64,000 nt of DNA from Chloroflexota bacterium (GTDB taxonomy: Bacteria; Chloroflexota; Dehalococcoidia; DSTF01; RBG-16-68-14): positions 55,087 to 119,086 of the forward strand of contig JAJCYW010000001.1 in the NCBI GenBank assembly GCA_029262675.1. The letters are read 5' to 3'. The notes below the pieces were generated by a model. That model did no database searches. It saw only the letters and a list, made by a program, of their open reading frames with translations, and was not told the origin of the DNA. Shown here one piece after another: positions 18,184-28,971 of this stretch (position 1 is the first letter of the stretch; each line of letters starts with the position of its first letter). A program made the translations under genes and the position numbers.

Positions 18184-20112
18184 ATGCATCTCCTCCCTTC
18201 TAGCAACCGCCGCCGCTGGCGCTCTCGCGTTCAGGAACCGCGGCCGCAGGAAGTCGCCCGCCAGCGTTTCATCCTCCTGAAACTGCTGATCGTGGGCCTC
18301 TTCGCCGTCCTCGTGATCCAGCTCGGCCGCATGCAGATCGTCGATCACGATGAGTACGACGCCCGCGCCGAGACGAACCGGCTGCGCACGGTCCCCGTCT
18401 TGCCGGCGCGCGGCCTGATCTACGACCGCTACGGAACGCAGCTTGTGGAGAACTCGCCCATCTACTCCGCTGCCGCCGTGCCGGCCGACGTGCCAGACGA
18501 CCGCTTCCTGGAGGTCGTCGCCGGGCTGGCGGAGATCACGGGCGAGCCGCCGCTTGATATCGCCCTCGCCATCGGCGTGGCGCAGGAGAGCGACGACCCG
18601 TTCACCCCTGTTGTGCTAAAGCAGAACATCGATGAGGCGACGGCGTTCCTGCTGCGCGAACGTCAGCCGCAACTACCCGGCGCGCACGTGCTCGTCGAAT
18701 CGGTCCGCTCGTACCCGCAAGCCGAGCTGCTGGCGCACCTGCTCGGTTACGTTGGCCGCATCGACGCGGAGGAGTTCGCGCAGCTCCGCGACGATGGCTA
18801 CCAGCTAAACGACCGGCTGGGCAAGGCCGGCGTGGAGCTGATCTACGAAGCGGCGCTGCGCGGATCGCCGGGCTATCGCCAGGTGGAGATCGACGCCGCC
18901 GGGGAGGAGATCAACACCATCGCCGAGCGCGAGCCGCGGCCGGCCGCCAGCTTGGCGCTATCGCTCGACCTCGATCTGCAGCGGCGCGTTGAGGAGATCC
19001 TGCGCGCCGCGATGACTGATTCCCGCAACGGCGTCGCGATCGTGATGGACGTCAACGACGGCGGCATCCGCGCAATGGTCTCGCTGCCGTCCTATAACAA
19101 CAACTATCTGACGGACCCCGTCGACGAGGACGCGCTGCCCGCGCTGTACGACGACCCGGCGAAGCCCCTCGTCAACCACGCCATCGCGGAAGTTCACCCG
19201 CCCGGCAGCACGTTTAAGCAAGTAACCGGCTCGGCCGCGCTCCAGGAGGGCGTCGCCACCGCCGACACGCTCATCACCAGCACCGGCTCGATCGCCGTGG
19301 AGGACAAGTACAATCCGAACCGCACCTGGATCATGCGGGACTGGGCCGCGCTGGGCACGCTGGACTTCTACCACGGCCTGGCGATGTCGTCGGACGTCTA
19401 CTTCTACTACCTGTCCGGCGGATACTACCAGGGCGGCGACGAGGTCTTCCACGGCCTTGGCCTGGACCGGCTGGCCGCCTACACCCGCGAGTACGGCTTC
19501 GGCGCGCCGACGGGCATCGACCTGCCGGGCGAAGCGGCCGGGTTGGTGCCGAGCGAGGAGTGGAAGATCGATACATTCGGGGAGACGGCGGTCTGGACGC
19601 TGGGTGATACGTACAACTTCGGCATCGGCCAGGGCTTCCTCACCGTAACGCCGATCCAGCTCGTGCGCGTGATCGCGGCTATCGCCAACGGCGGCGACGT
19701 GCTCGTCCCGCACGTCGTCGATAGCATCGTCAACGCGGACGGTCAGGTGATCCAGTCAATCGACCGCCAAGTCGCCAACAAGCTCAGCATCTCCGACGGC
19801 AACCTAGCCATCATGCGGGAGGCGCTGCGCCAGGCCGCCGACTACGGCCCGGCAAACACCGGCGCCAGCAACCTTGTCACCATCGCGGCGAAGACGGGCA
19901 CCGCGGAGTTCGGCCAGCCGCTGGCGGACGGTACCTACCCCAACAGCCACGCCTGGTACACGGCCTACGCGCCATACGACGACCCGGAGATCGCCGTCGT
20001 CGTCTTCCTGGAGCAGGGCGTCGGTTCCACGCACGCGGGGCCGGTGGCCAGGCAGATCTTTGACTACTACTTCGACCGCCAGCGCGTGGTGGAACGGGCG
20101 GCGCTGCCGTGA
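18184..20112 (+). CDS. mrdA: Penicillin-binding protein 2 (elongation transpeptidase)
   Basis: The protein has 642 residues. One N-terminal membrane anchor (LLIVGLFAVLVIQLG) is followed by the PBP dimerisation domain (ARGLIYDRYGTQLVEN) and the transpeptidase domain. Catalytic motifs: SxxK as STFK with Ser342, the S-S-D motif in LAMSSDVYFY, and KTG at about residue 570. It cross-links lateral-wall peptidoglycan together with RodA, whose gene overlaps its stop by 4 bases. Confidence 0.95.
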   Translation: MHLLPSSNRRRWRSRVQEPRPQEVARQRFILLKLLIVGLFAVLVIQLGRMQIVDHDEYDARAETNRLRTVPVLPARGLIYDRYGTQLVENSPIYSAAAVPADVPDDRFLEVVAGLAEITGEPPLDIALAIGVAQESDDPFTPVVLKQNIDEATAFLLRERQPQLPGAHVLVESVRSYPQAELLAHLLGYVGRIDAEEFAQLRDDGYQLNDRLGKAGVELIYEAALRGSPGYRQVEIDAAGEEINTIAEREPRPAASLALSLDLDLQRRVEEILRAAMTDSRNGVAIVMDVNDGGIRAMVSLPSYNNNYLTDPVDEDALPALYDDPAKPLVNHAIAEVHPPGSTFKQVTGSAALQEGVATADTLITSTGSIAVEDKYNPNRTWIMRDWAALGTLDFYHGLAMSSDVYFYYLSGGYYQGGDEVFHGLGLDRLAAYTREYGFGAPTGIDLPGEAAGLVPSEEWKIDTFGETAVWTLGDTYNFGIGQGFLTVTPIQLVRVIAAIANGGDVLVPHVVDSIVNADGQVIQSIDRQVANKLSISDGNLAIMREALRQAADYGPANTGASNLVTIAAKTGTAEFGQPLADGTYPNSHAWYTAYAPYDDPEIAVVVFLEQGVGSTHAGPVARQIFDYYFDRQRVVERAALP

Positions 20113-21248
20113 ACGCACGCACGATCCGCATCCGCGATTTCGATCCGATCCTGATGCTGGCGGCGCTTGCGCTCGTCGGGCTCGGGTCGTTGCTGATCTA
20201 CAGCGCCAGCCTCAACCAGTTCGGCACGCCCGAGTTCGGCGACCTCTCGCACCCCGTGATGCGCCAAGGCGCGTTCGCCGTCACCGGGCTGGCGATGGCG
20301 CTGGCCATCTCCCGTACCAACTACCGCGTACTGGGCACGCTCAGCGCCGGCCTCTACATCGCTAGCGTCGCCGCCCTGGCCTTCGTCGTGTTCGCCGGAG
20401 ATGCGACCTATGGCTCGCGCCGCTGGATCGAGATCGCCGGGACGCCCGTTCAGCCTTCGGAGATCGCCAAGCTCGTCTCGATCATCGCGCTGGCCAAGTA
20501 CCTCTCGGACAACCAGGAACAGGTGCGCACGGTGCGCGTGTTCGTCACGTCGCTGGTGATGGCGGCCGTGCCGGCCACGCTCGTCTTCGTGGAGCCGGAC
20601 CTCGGTTCCACCATCATTTTCGTGGCCATCTGGCTCGGCATGGTGATTTCGGCCGGCGCGAAGTGGCGCCACCTGGCGGCCTTGGGCGGCGTCGCGCTCG
20701 CCGCCTTGCCGTTCCTGCTCATTGGGTTGGTAACGGACTACCAGCGCGCGCGGATCTCCCTGTGGTTGGATCCGGAGAGCGACCCGCTGGGCGCCGGGTT
20801 CCAATCGTTGCAGGCCGAGATCGGAATCGGCTCCGGCGGGCTGTTCGGCAAGGGTCTGACGGAGGGCGGGCAGACGCAGTTGGACTACCTGCGCACGGAG
20901 ACGACGGACTACGTGTTCAGCGTCCTGGGCGAGGAGCTGGGCTTCGTGGGCGCGATGGTGCTCTTCGCGCTGTTCGTGATCCTGCTCTGGCGGGGCCTGC
21001 GCGTCGCGGAGCTATCCGGCGATCTCTTCGGCCGGCTGCTGGCCACCGGCATCGTGATCTTCATCCTGCTGCAGACGTTTATCAATATCGGCGTCAACGT
21101 GGGGCTGCTGCCCGTGACCGGAATCCCGCTACCGTTCGTCAGTCAGGGGGGCAGCTCCCTGCTCACGCTCTTCGTTTGTCTCGGCATCCTCCAGAGCATC
21201 CTGCTCAGACGGCGCAAGTTCAGCGTCCGCAACTTCTACGAGTCTTGA
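20109..21248 (+). CDS. rodA: Rod-shape SEDS glycosyltransferase RodA
   Basis: The protein has 379 residues with about ten hydrophobic segments. SEDS signatures are visible: RRWIEIAGTPVQPSEIAKL, FVEPDLGST, DYVFSVLGEELGF with the catalytic-loop Asp, and the C-terminal GIPLPFVSQGGSSLL. It polymerises glycan strands from lipid II for side-wall growth. The GTG start overlaps the mrdA stop. The last 120 bases also lie inside the reading frame of the convergent glycosyltransferase gene. Confidence 0.95.
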   Translation: MNARTIRIRDFDPILMLAALALVGLGSLLIYSASLNQFGTPEFGDLSHPVMRQGAFAVTGLAMALAISRTNYRVLGTLSAGLYIASVAALAFVVFAGDATYGSRRWIEIAGTPVQPSEIAKLVSIIALAKYLSDNQEQVRTVRVFVTSLVMAAVPATLVFVEPDLGSTIIFVAIWLGMVISAGAKWRHLAALGGVALAALPFLLIGLVTDYQRARISLWLDPESDPLGAGFQSLQAEIGIGSGGLFGKGLTEGGQTQLDYLRTETTDYVFSVLGEELGFVGAMVLFALFVILLWRGLRVAELSGDLFGRLLATGIVIFILLQTFINIGVNVGLLPVTGIPLPFVSQGGSSLLTLFVCLGILQSILLRRRKFSVRNFYES

Positions 21249-22850
21249 TCGGCGCAGGCCAGGTATCGCGCCAAAGGCCGTCACCACGAACCACGCCGCA
21301 GCGATCGAGAGAAACGGCAGCGCCGGCACGTGGAAGCGCGCGTCGCCGAAGAAGATAAGCGGCACACCGGCCATCGCGAGCAGCGTGAGCAGCACGAACA
21401 CCCGGCGCGCGCTCGCCGCGCTGCGGCCGGCCGGCCGCAGCGCTCCGGACGGCGACGCAGCGAGGACGAAGCCCGCCAGTCCGAGCCCCCCGAGGCTGAT
21501 CGTGACGAAGAAGTAGCCGTCCGCGATCCCTTCCAGCACCGCTCGAAGGGAAGAATTATCTTTCACGCGGACACCGAACAGCACTTCCTGTCGGATCAGG
21601 TACGCAGTCTCTGTATCCAACTCCTCCAGCACCACCAGCTCCTCCACCCCGTCTTCCCTCGCCGCCAATACCTGCTCTGCCAGGTCGGCCTCCGTCAGGT
21701 CGGTAAGACGCTCTACTCCCTGCAAAATGAAGTAGAACTGATTGTCCGGCACCTTGTCCGGCAAGATAACAAGCGAGAGATCCGGACTGATGAAGGGATC
21801 CGCCCCGTACGATTCTACGGCCCGCAGTCCATCGTGATCGTGCTTCCAGAGTAGGACGGCTCGTCTAGACAGCAGCTCAAGCTCGTCAACGGGAAACTCC
21901 CGTACGAACTCCCACGCGCTCCGGATGTTGTCGCTATTTCTTCTCACTTCAAATTCGGGACGACTCAGGCCTGCGTACTTCTCCTCCGGAAAGCAGTACT
22001 CGGGTAAGGCGAACTCCCCCGTCGCGTTGGGGTGGTGCCCGATACAAAGGTTGTCACCCAAGTTCGTTGAGATGATCACGAACGCTTCCATCCGCACGGC
22101 GTTCCGAATCGTCCAAGGCGCGATGACAGCGGCCGTGACCACCAGCACAGCGCCTGAGTAACCCAACGCGCGCCGCCAGCCGTAGCCCGCTATTAGCCAG
22201 GCGACGGGCAGCACGCCCAGCAGCAGCAGCGAGATCGGTCTCACCAGCGCCGAGAGGCCCAGCAGCGCCGCAAAGCCGAGCAATCGAGGCCAGTCCGGGC
22301 GGCCGGGCTCCCAGCGCGCGGAGAGCAGCACGGCTACGGCGGAGAGCAGCAGAAAGAGGAACAGGGTTTCCGTGAGGAACGCGGCGGTATGGAAGATCAG
22401 GTTCGGGAACAGCGCCATCCAGAGCGCCGCCAGCAGCCCAACGGCCGTCGTGAACAGACGGCGTCCGACATAGTAGACGAGCGCGACGGTAGCGAGGCCA
22501 AGGAACGCCTGGAAGAAGCCCGTCGCCAACACCAAGTTGTCCGGGATCGGCGTGTGTCCTACTAGGAAATAGAGAGCGCCTAACGTTCCTGGATAGCCGA
22601 CGGGGTAGTAAGCGGTCGGGCCGTCCGGCAGCGCGTAGCCGAAGCCGTCGGCGATTACTTTGCCGTAGCCGTAGTACAACGCCGGGTCGTGCAGGCCCTG
22701 AGGCTCGCGGGAGGCGTAGAGTACCCAAGCGATGCGCAGCGCAGCCGCCAACACCAGAATCGCACCCAGCCAGCGCGATTCGGGCTGCTGCCACGCCGCG
22801 CCGACCCGTCGCCAGGCCTCAGCAAGCCCGCGCCGCGGCTCCGATACCAC
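21129..22850 (-). CDS. GT39/ArnT-like membrane glycosyltransferase
   Basis: The protein has 573 residues with many hydrophobic segments and the first external loop acidic motif HDPALYYGYG at about residues 54-63, typical of dolichyl/undecaprenyl-phosphate-sugar GT-C enzymes (PMT_2 type). A soluble insert of about 150 residues lies near the middle. The last 35 residues are acidic (DAELAPSEQDALEDAE) and are encoded antisense to conserved rodA codons, so the tail may be dispensable. The GTG start lies 2 bases after a 31-codon ORF. It probably glycosylates a surface glycan or protein; the acceptor is unknown. Confidence 0.78.
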   Translation of the reverse strand: MVSEPRRGLAEAWRRVGAAWQQPESRWLGAILVLAAALRIAWVLYASREPQGLHDPALYYGYGKVIADGFGYALPDGPTAYYPVGYPGTLGALYFLVGHTPIPDNLVLATGFFQAFLGLATVALVYYVGRRLFTTAVGLLAALWMALFPNLIFHTAAFLTETLFLFLLLSAVAVLLSARWEPGRPDWPRLLGFAALLGLSALVRPISLLLLGVLPVAWLIAGYGWRRALGYSGAVLVVTAAVIAPWTIRNAVRMEAFVIISTNLGDNLCIGHHPNATGEFALPEYCFPEEKYAGLSRPEFEVRRNSDNIRSAWEFVREFPVDELELLSRRAVLLWKHDHDGLRAVESYGADPFISPDLSLVILPDKVPDNQFYFILQGVERLTDLTEADLAEQVLAAREDGVEELVVLEELDTETAYLIRQEVLFGVRVKDNSSLRAVLEGIADGYFFVTISLGGLGLAGFVLAASPSGALRPAGRSAASARRVFVLLTLLAMAGVPLIFFGDARFHVPALPFLSIAAAWFVVTAFGAIPGLRRSRLVEVADAELAPSEQDALEDAETNEEREQGAAPLTDER

Positions 22851-22852
22851 CG

Positions 22853-22948
22853 CTACAGCTCTGTGCCGTCAGTCAGGAACTCGTCCGCCGCGTGGCGGGA
22901 GGCGCGGAAGAGCGTACCGTTCCACGGTTGCCGCTTCTCAGCGTCCAT
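22853..22948 (-). CDS. Small 31-residue ORF coupled to the glycosyltransferase gene
   Basis: ATG at 22948 is preceded, after 7 bases, by a full Shine-Dalgarno GGAGGAGG (22956-22963). The frame runs 31 codons (starting MDAEKRQPWNG, ending EFLTDGTEL) to a TAG 2 bases before the GTG of the membrane glycosyltransferase. No signal or membrane segment is seen; it is charged. The strong ribosome site and tight coupling suggest it is translated, as a small protein or as a leader that controls entry to the GTG start. I know no family for it. Confidence 0.55.
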   Translation of the reverse strand: MDAEKRQPWNGTLFRASRHAADEFLTDGTEL

Positions 22949-22990
22949 TTCTCGGCCTCCTCCAATCCAGACGTTCATACTGCAACGTGT

Positions 22991-22999
22991 ACCATACTA
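22991..22999 (-). promoter_or_regulatory. Possible -10 box for the small ORF/glycosyltransferase pair
   Basis: Reading CTAGTATGGT on the minus strand, both TAGTAT and TATGGT resemble a -10 box. The small-ORF ATG lies about 45 bases downstream. Weak evidence. Confidence 0.3.
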
Positions 23000-23026
23000 G
23001 CCCAGCGGCCGGAGCCGGTCGAGGCG

Positions 23027-24619
23027 TTATCGCGACCAGAGGTTGCCCGGCCCGGCCTCGCTCTGCGGGAGCAGCACGCCTTCCTGGACGCAGAGGTTTC
23101 CGGTCGCGTCCGGCGTGACGTGCGGCAGCAGGAAGACGTCGGTGTCGCCGGGGCCGGCCTCCGCCAGGTCGATCTCCCGGAACGGCCCGTCGGATGCGTC
23201 GACGGCGAAGACGCCGTAGCCGGGCCGGACGCGATAGCGTGACGGATCGTCGCCCAGCGTGGTGAAGAGCTTGACGTCGCCCCAGAGCACCTCTCCCAAC
23301 GCAGGCAGGACGGCGCACTGCAACAGCGGGACTGTCAGCGGCCCGCCGCGCACGTAGACCGTGCTCTCCGGCGGCAACTCCGGGTAGGCGCGTTCGAGGC
23401 CGGAGACCAACGCCTCCCACTCCCCTGTCCCGTCACCGAAGTCGCGATTCTGGCTCACGGTCTGCCAGCCGTAGAACGCCAGCACCCCTACGGCGACCAC
23501 CGTTAGTGCGACGGGCAGAGCGGAAGCGCCCGGCATGACCGGCCTTAGTCGCTGGGCGTGGAGTAAGGCCTCCCGCAGCGCCGCCGCCGCCAGCAGCGCG
23601 AACGGAATCGAGGCCAGGTAGACGTAGCGCGGCGCGGACCAAAGCTTCAGAGGCACGTACGGCGCCAACGCGAGCAGCAGGAACATGGCGGCGAAACGGG
23701 CGACGTTCGGCCCCCGCGCCAGCGCGGCGAGCGCGACGACGGCGAGAGCGAGGCCGGCCACGGCGTGGGCCGCGTTCGGATCGCCGGGCGGCTCCATGCC
23801 AACCGGGTAGAGCAGCCGGCCTAGGTAGAGCAGCAGGTTGCCGTCCACGTGGCCGCCGAACCCATACGTCCCTCCGCTCGCGACCGACGTGCAATCGCAG
23901 GCGGCGAGCGACACCAGCGCCGCGCCGCCGATGACGGCGTATGGCGCGGCATGCAGCGCCAGCGCCTTCAGCGTCGCGCCGTACCGCCACCAGCCATCGA
24001 CGCCGGATACGTGCCACAGCACGAGGAGCGGCGGCAGCGGAGCGAGGACGGCAAGCGACTCGTTTGCGGCGATGGCGGCGGCGAAGGCCGCCGCGGCGGC
24101 GATCGACCACGGCAGAACTCGCTCGCGCCGGAGGCCGTGTTGTAGCAGCACCAGGCAGAGCATCAGCAGGAAAGCCGCCAACACGTTGTTGAACGCCGTG
24201 ATCTGCCCCACCGTCGGCACGGAGGCGGGCGTGAGACCGAAGACGGTCGCGCCGAACGCCGCCGGCCACGCGGCCTGCAGCGTCCGCCAAAGGAACGCGA
24301 AGATCAGCCCTGCCGTGCCGATATGCACCAGGACCGACACAAGAAAGTACGGGAACGCATTGAGCCCAAACGATTCGTACGACGCCAGGTAGTAGAGGCC
24401 GGTCAGGAAGCGCCAGTTCGGCGTCTCGTCCTGGAGGAGAAGGAGGTCCGCGATGTAGCGCGGCGCGCTGCGGGAAGCGATGTCCGCCAGCGGCACAAAG
24501 TCGTCGCCGAAGAAGTAGTGGTCGAGTACGGGCAGGTGAACGAGGAAGATCGCGAGCGCAGCCACTGGAAACGCCAGCCGAGGAGTGATGCTGCGCGGGA
24601 GCGGCGGCAGGTCAGGCAT
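23027..24619 (-). CDS. Polytopic membrane protein, GT-C-like
   Basis: The protein has 530 residues with about ten or more hydrophobic segments over residues 10-400 and a soluble C-terminal part of about 130 residues. An acidic pair in the first external loop (YFFGDDFVPL, about residues 36-45) is where PMT/GT-C enzymes place catalytic acids. This supports a lipid-phosphate-sugar-dependent glycosyltransferase, but no family signature is decisive. It lies next to another GT-C-like gene in the same orientation. No ribosome binding site is obvious. Confidence 0.6.
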   Translation of the reverse strand: MPDLPPLPRSITPRLAFPVAALAIFLVHLPVLDHYFFGDDFVPLADIASRSAPRYIADLLLLQDETPNWRFLTGLYYLASYESFGLNAFPYFLVSVLVHIGTAGLIFAFLWRTLQAAWPAAFGATVFGLTPASVPTVGQITAFNNVLAAFLLMLCLVLLQHGLRRERVLPWSIAAAAAFAAAIAANESLAVLAPLPPLLVLWHVSGVDGWWRYGATLKALALHAAPYAVIGGAALVSLAACDCTSVASGGTYGFGGHVDGNLLLYLGRLLYPVGMEPPGDPNAAHAVAGLALAVVALAALARGPNVARFAAMFLLLALAPYVPLKLWSAPRYVYLASIPFALLAAAALREALLHAQRLRPVMPGASALPVALTVVAVGVLAFYGWQTVSQNRDFGDGTGEWEALVSGLERAYPELPPESTVYVRGGPLTVPLLQCAVLPALGEVLWGDVKLFTTLGDDPSRYRVRPGYGVFAVDASDGPFREIDLAEAGPGDTDVFLLPHVTPDATGNLCVQEGVLLPQSEAGPGNLWSR

Positions 24620-24658
24620 GAGACATTACCCAGCGTTGGGGCCTGCGGCGCTGGGGGC

Positions 24659-26494
<1,836 letters not shown>

Positions 26495-26510
26495 GATGTC
26501 CTCCCCGCGT

Positions 26511-26516
26511 ATCGTA
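26511..26516 (-). promoter_or_regulatory. aspS: -10 box TACGAT of aspS
   Basis: TACGAT on the minus strand, with a very short leader that still contains GGGGAGG before the TTG start. Confidence 0.4.
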
Positions 26517-26689
26517 ACGAAGATTGGCACGTGGCGCAGGGGCGGGCGGCGCAGGCGTGGCAGGCAGCCGGCTGTCGTCCCTATGGGGCCCACAGCTTCA
26601 ACTACCGGCAAAGCCGGTACCTGGGGCGCGGACATCAGGCGGGCAGGCTGCAATTTCGGCGCAGCCGGAACTACGGGCGCTCCTACGAA

Positions 26690-26838
26690 ATGCGGGAGTT
26701 TGCCCCTAAAGGGTCAACTCGGAGGCGACGGCCGAAGCCGTCGCCCGACCGCTAGCCCTGTATCAATGGCTATGGCACGGCGGAGTTTGTCCTCTGGGGC
26801 AAACTCCAAGGCGACGGCCGATGCCGTCGCCCAGCTGC
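26690..26838. repeat. Tandem pair of two-hairpin elements between aspS and dnaJ
   Basis: Two related copies of about 55 bases are present (about 26698-26752 and 26782-26834). Each holds a hairpin based on GGAGTTTG...CAAACTCC (perfect in copy 2, imperfect in copy 1) followed by a hairpin GGCGACGGC...GCCGTCGCC. The 410-base divergent gap contains no convincing gene otherwise. It resembles a REP/BIME-type repeat. Confidence 0.6.
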
Positions 26839-26849
26839 CGCCCTCCTGC

Positions 26850-26855
26850 TACAAT
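26850..26855 (+). promoter_or_regulatory. dnaJ: -10 box TACAAT of dnaJ
   Basis: TACAAT rules out the upstream in-frame ATG at 26854, which overlaps it, and supports the start at 26908. Confidence 0.45.
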
Positions 26856-26907
26856 GAAGCGACGTGCCGAAAACGTATGTAAGGAGCAGCATCGCACAGC
26901 GAAGCAT

Positions 26908-28026
26908 ATGACAACTGCAAAACAAGACTACTACGAAGTCCTCGGCGTCGACCGGGACGCCACGCCGGAGCAGGTGAAGAAAGCGTTCCGGAAGCTGGCG
27001 ATGAAGTACCACCCGGACCGCAACAGCAGCGGCGACGCGGGCGAGCAATTCAAAGCCGTCAACGAAGCCTACGAGGTGCTGGCCGACGCCGAGCGACGCG
27101 CCATGTACGACCGCTACGGCCACGCCCGCACGGAATCGCCGTTCGGCGGCGCGCGCGGGTTCGAAGGCTTCGGCTTCGGCGGCTTCGGCGACATCTTCGA
27201 TGCCTTCTTCGGCGGCGCCAACAGCCAACGCGGCGGTCCGCGCCGCGGCGCCGACCTGCGCGCGTCCGTCACGCTGACCTTCAAGGAAGCGGCGTTCGGC
27301 TGCGAGAAGACGGTCGAAGTCGCCAGCCTCGAGATCTGCGAACACTGCCAGGGCCGGCGCGCGGAGCCCGGCAGTGAGCCGGAACGCTGCACCAACTGCG
27401 ACGGCAGCGGCGAACTGCGACGCGTGCAACAGAGCGTGTTCGGCCAGTTCGTCAACGTCTCCGCCTGCGACCGCTGCCGCGGCGAAGGCGCCATCATCAC
27501 CACGCCGTGCAAGGCCTGCCGCGGAAGCGGCCAGGTGGAGCGCACGCGCAAGCTACAGATCAAGTTCCCCGCCGGCATCGACGACGGCTCCCAGATGCGG
27601 CTCTCCGGCGAGGGCGAGGGCGGCATCAACGGCGGCCCGCGCGGACACCTCTACGTGGAGGTAGGCGTCAGGCGTCACAAGCAGTTCCAGCGGGACGGCG
27701 ACGACCTGATCTACAACCTGGAACTGAACATCGCGCAGGTCGCGCTGGGCGATGAACTGGAAATCCCCACGCTGGAGGGCAAGCAGTCTGTCCGCATCCC
27801 CGGCGGCACCCAGAGCGGGCAGGTCTTCGTGCTCAAGAACGAAGGCGTCCCCCACCTGCGCTCCGGCGGACGCGGAGACCTGCTGGCGCACGTGCAGGTT
27901 GTCACCCCGAAGAATCTCTCGGAAGAGCAGCAGGCGCTGCTGGCGCAGCTTGGGGAGTCGCTGGGCACGCCGCTCTCGCCGGACGACAAGGGACTGCTCA
28001 ACCGCATCAAGGACGCGCTCGGCTAG
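26908..28026 (+). CDS. dnaJ: Chaperone DnaJ
   Basis: The protein has 372 residues. The J domain has His-Pro-Asp at residues 35-37. A Gly/Phe-rich linker follows, then four zinc-finger Cys pairs at about residues 143-212 ([30 protein letters not shown]), and the C-terminal client-binding domains. The first pair lacks the usual final Gly. It is the Hsp40 co-chaperone of DnaK. The ATG at 26908 is chosen because homology begins with the J domain there; no clear ribosome binding site is seen. No grpE or dnaK is nearby. Confidence 0.96.
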   Translation: MTTAKQDYYEVLGVDRDATPEQVKKAFRKLAMKYHPDRNSSGDAGEQFKAVNEAYEVLADAERRAMYDRYGHARTESPFGGARGFEGFGFGGFGDIFDAFFGGANSQRGGPRRGADLRASVTLTFKEAAFGCEKTVEVASLEICEHCQGRRAEPGSEPERCTNCDGSGELRRVQQSVFGQFVNVSACDRCRGEGAIITTPCKACRGSGQVERTRKLQIKFPAGIDDGSQMRLSGEGEGGINGGPRGHLYVEVGVRRHKQFQRDGDDLIYNLELNIAQVALGDELEIPTLEGKQSVRIPGGTQSGQVFVLKNEGVPHLRSGGRGDLLAHVQVVTPKNLSEEQQALLAQLGESLGTPLSPDDKGLLNRIKDALG

Positions 28027-28056
28027 CGCGGGCCCTGCATCGCTGGTGAAGAGCGC

Positions 28057-28971
28057 GTGAGCGGCCATCTGGAACTCACCGTCACCGTACAACCGCACGC
28101 AGTGGAAGCCGCGGCCGACGTCCTGCGCGCCCACGCACCGGCAGGTGTCAGCATCGAGCCGCCGTTCGAGGCGCTCGACGAGGACGGCAACGTGGCGTTC
28201 GACGCCGACGCCCCGATACGCGTACGCGCCTGGCTGGCGGCGGGTGCGCGCGCCGACATCGACGCAATCCGCAGCGACCTCGCCGCGCTCGGCGACGGCC
28301 TACTGGAACCGCTCGCCGTCCGCGCCGTCGAAAGCGAGGCCTGGGCCGACACGTGGAAGGAGCACTTCCACGCCATGCGTGTCGGCGAGCGCCTCCTGCT
28401 ACGACCCGCCTGGCGGACCTACGCGGCGCAGCCGGGCGACGTGGTGGTGGAGATCGACCCCGGCCAGGCCTTCGGAACGGGCCAGCACGCTACGACGCGG
28501 ATGTGCCTCGCCGAACTGGAGCGGCAGCTGCGTCCCGGCGCTCGCGTCCTCGACGTTGGCTCCGGCTCCGGCGTGCTCAGCACTGCGGCCGCGCTACTCG
28601 GCGCGGAGCACGTCGACGCGGTAGACATCGACCCTGCGGCCGTCAGTGCGACTGCGGACAACGCGCGGCGCAATGGCGTCGATGCGATCGTCCGCATCGC
28701 GCACGGATCGCTTGACGCCGCATGGCCGTTCGACAAGCCGCCGGACGGCCGCTACGACGTGACGCTGGGCAACCTGAGCAGCCGCGTCGTGCGAGAACTG
28801 GCCGGGCCGCTCGTTTCGTCCCTCGCACCGGACGGCGTCGCGCTGCTGAGCGGCATTATCGATGAGCAGGAGGCGGCCTGCGTCATGGCACTAGGTGCGG
28901 CAGGCGGGCGGGTCGCGGAGACGTTGGCGGAGGACGACTGGCGGCTGTTGGTGGTAACGCGAGGCGCCTAG
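28057..28971 (+). CDS. prmA: Ribosomal protein L11 methyltransferase
   Basis: The protein has 304 residues from a GTG 30 bases after dnaJ. An N-terminal substrate-recognition domain is followed by the linker IDPGQAFGTGQHATTRM, highly specific to PrmA, and the SAM-binding motif VLDVGSGSGVLS at about residue 164 with acidic DIDPAA. It trimethylates ribosomal protein L11. The dnaJ-prmA order is common in bacteria, and the two are probably one operon. Confidence 0.92.
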   Translation: MSGHLELTVTVQPHAVEAAADVLRAHAPAGVSIEPPFEALDEDGNVAFDADAPIRVRAWLAAGARADIDAIRSDLAALGDGLLEPLAVRAVESEAWADTWKEHFHAMRVGERLLLRPAWRTYAAQPGDVVVEIDPGQAFGTGQHATTRMCLAELERQLRPGARVLDVGSGSGVLSTAAALLGAEHVDAVDIDPAAVSATADNARRNGVDAIVRIAHGSLDAAWPFDKPPDGRYDVTLGNLSSRVVRELAGPLVSSLAPDGVALLSGIIDEQEAACVMALGAAGGRVAETLAEDDWRLLVVTRGA

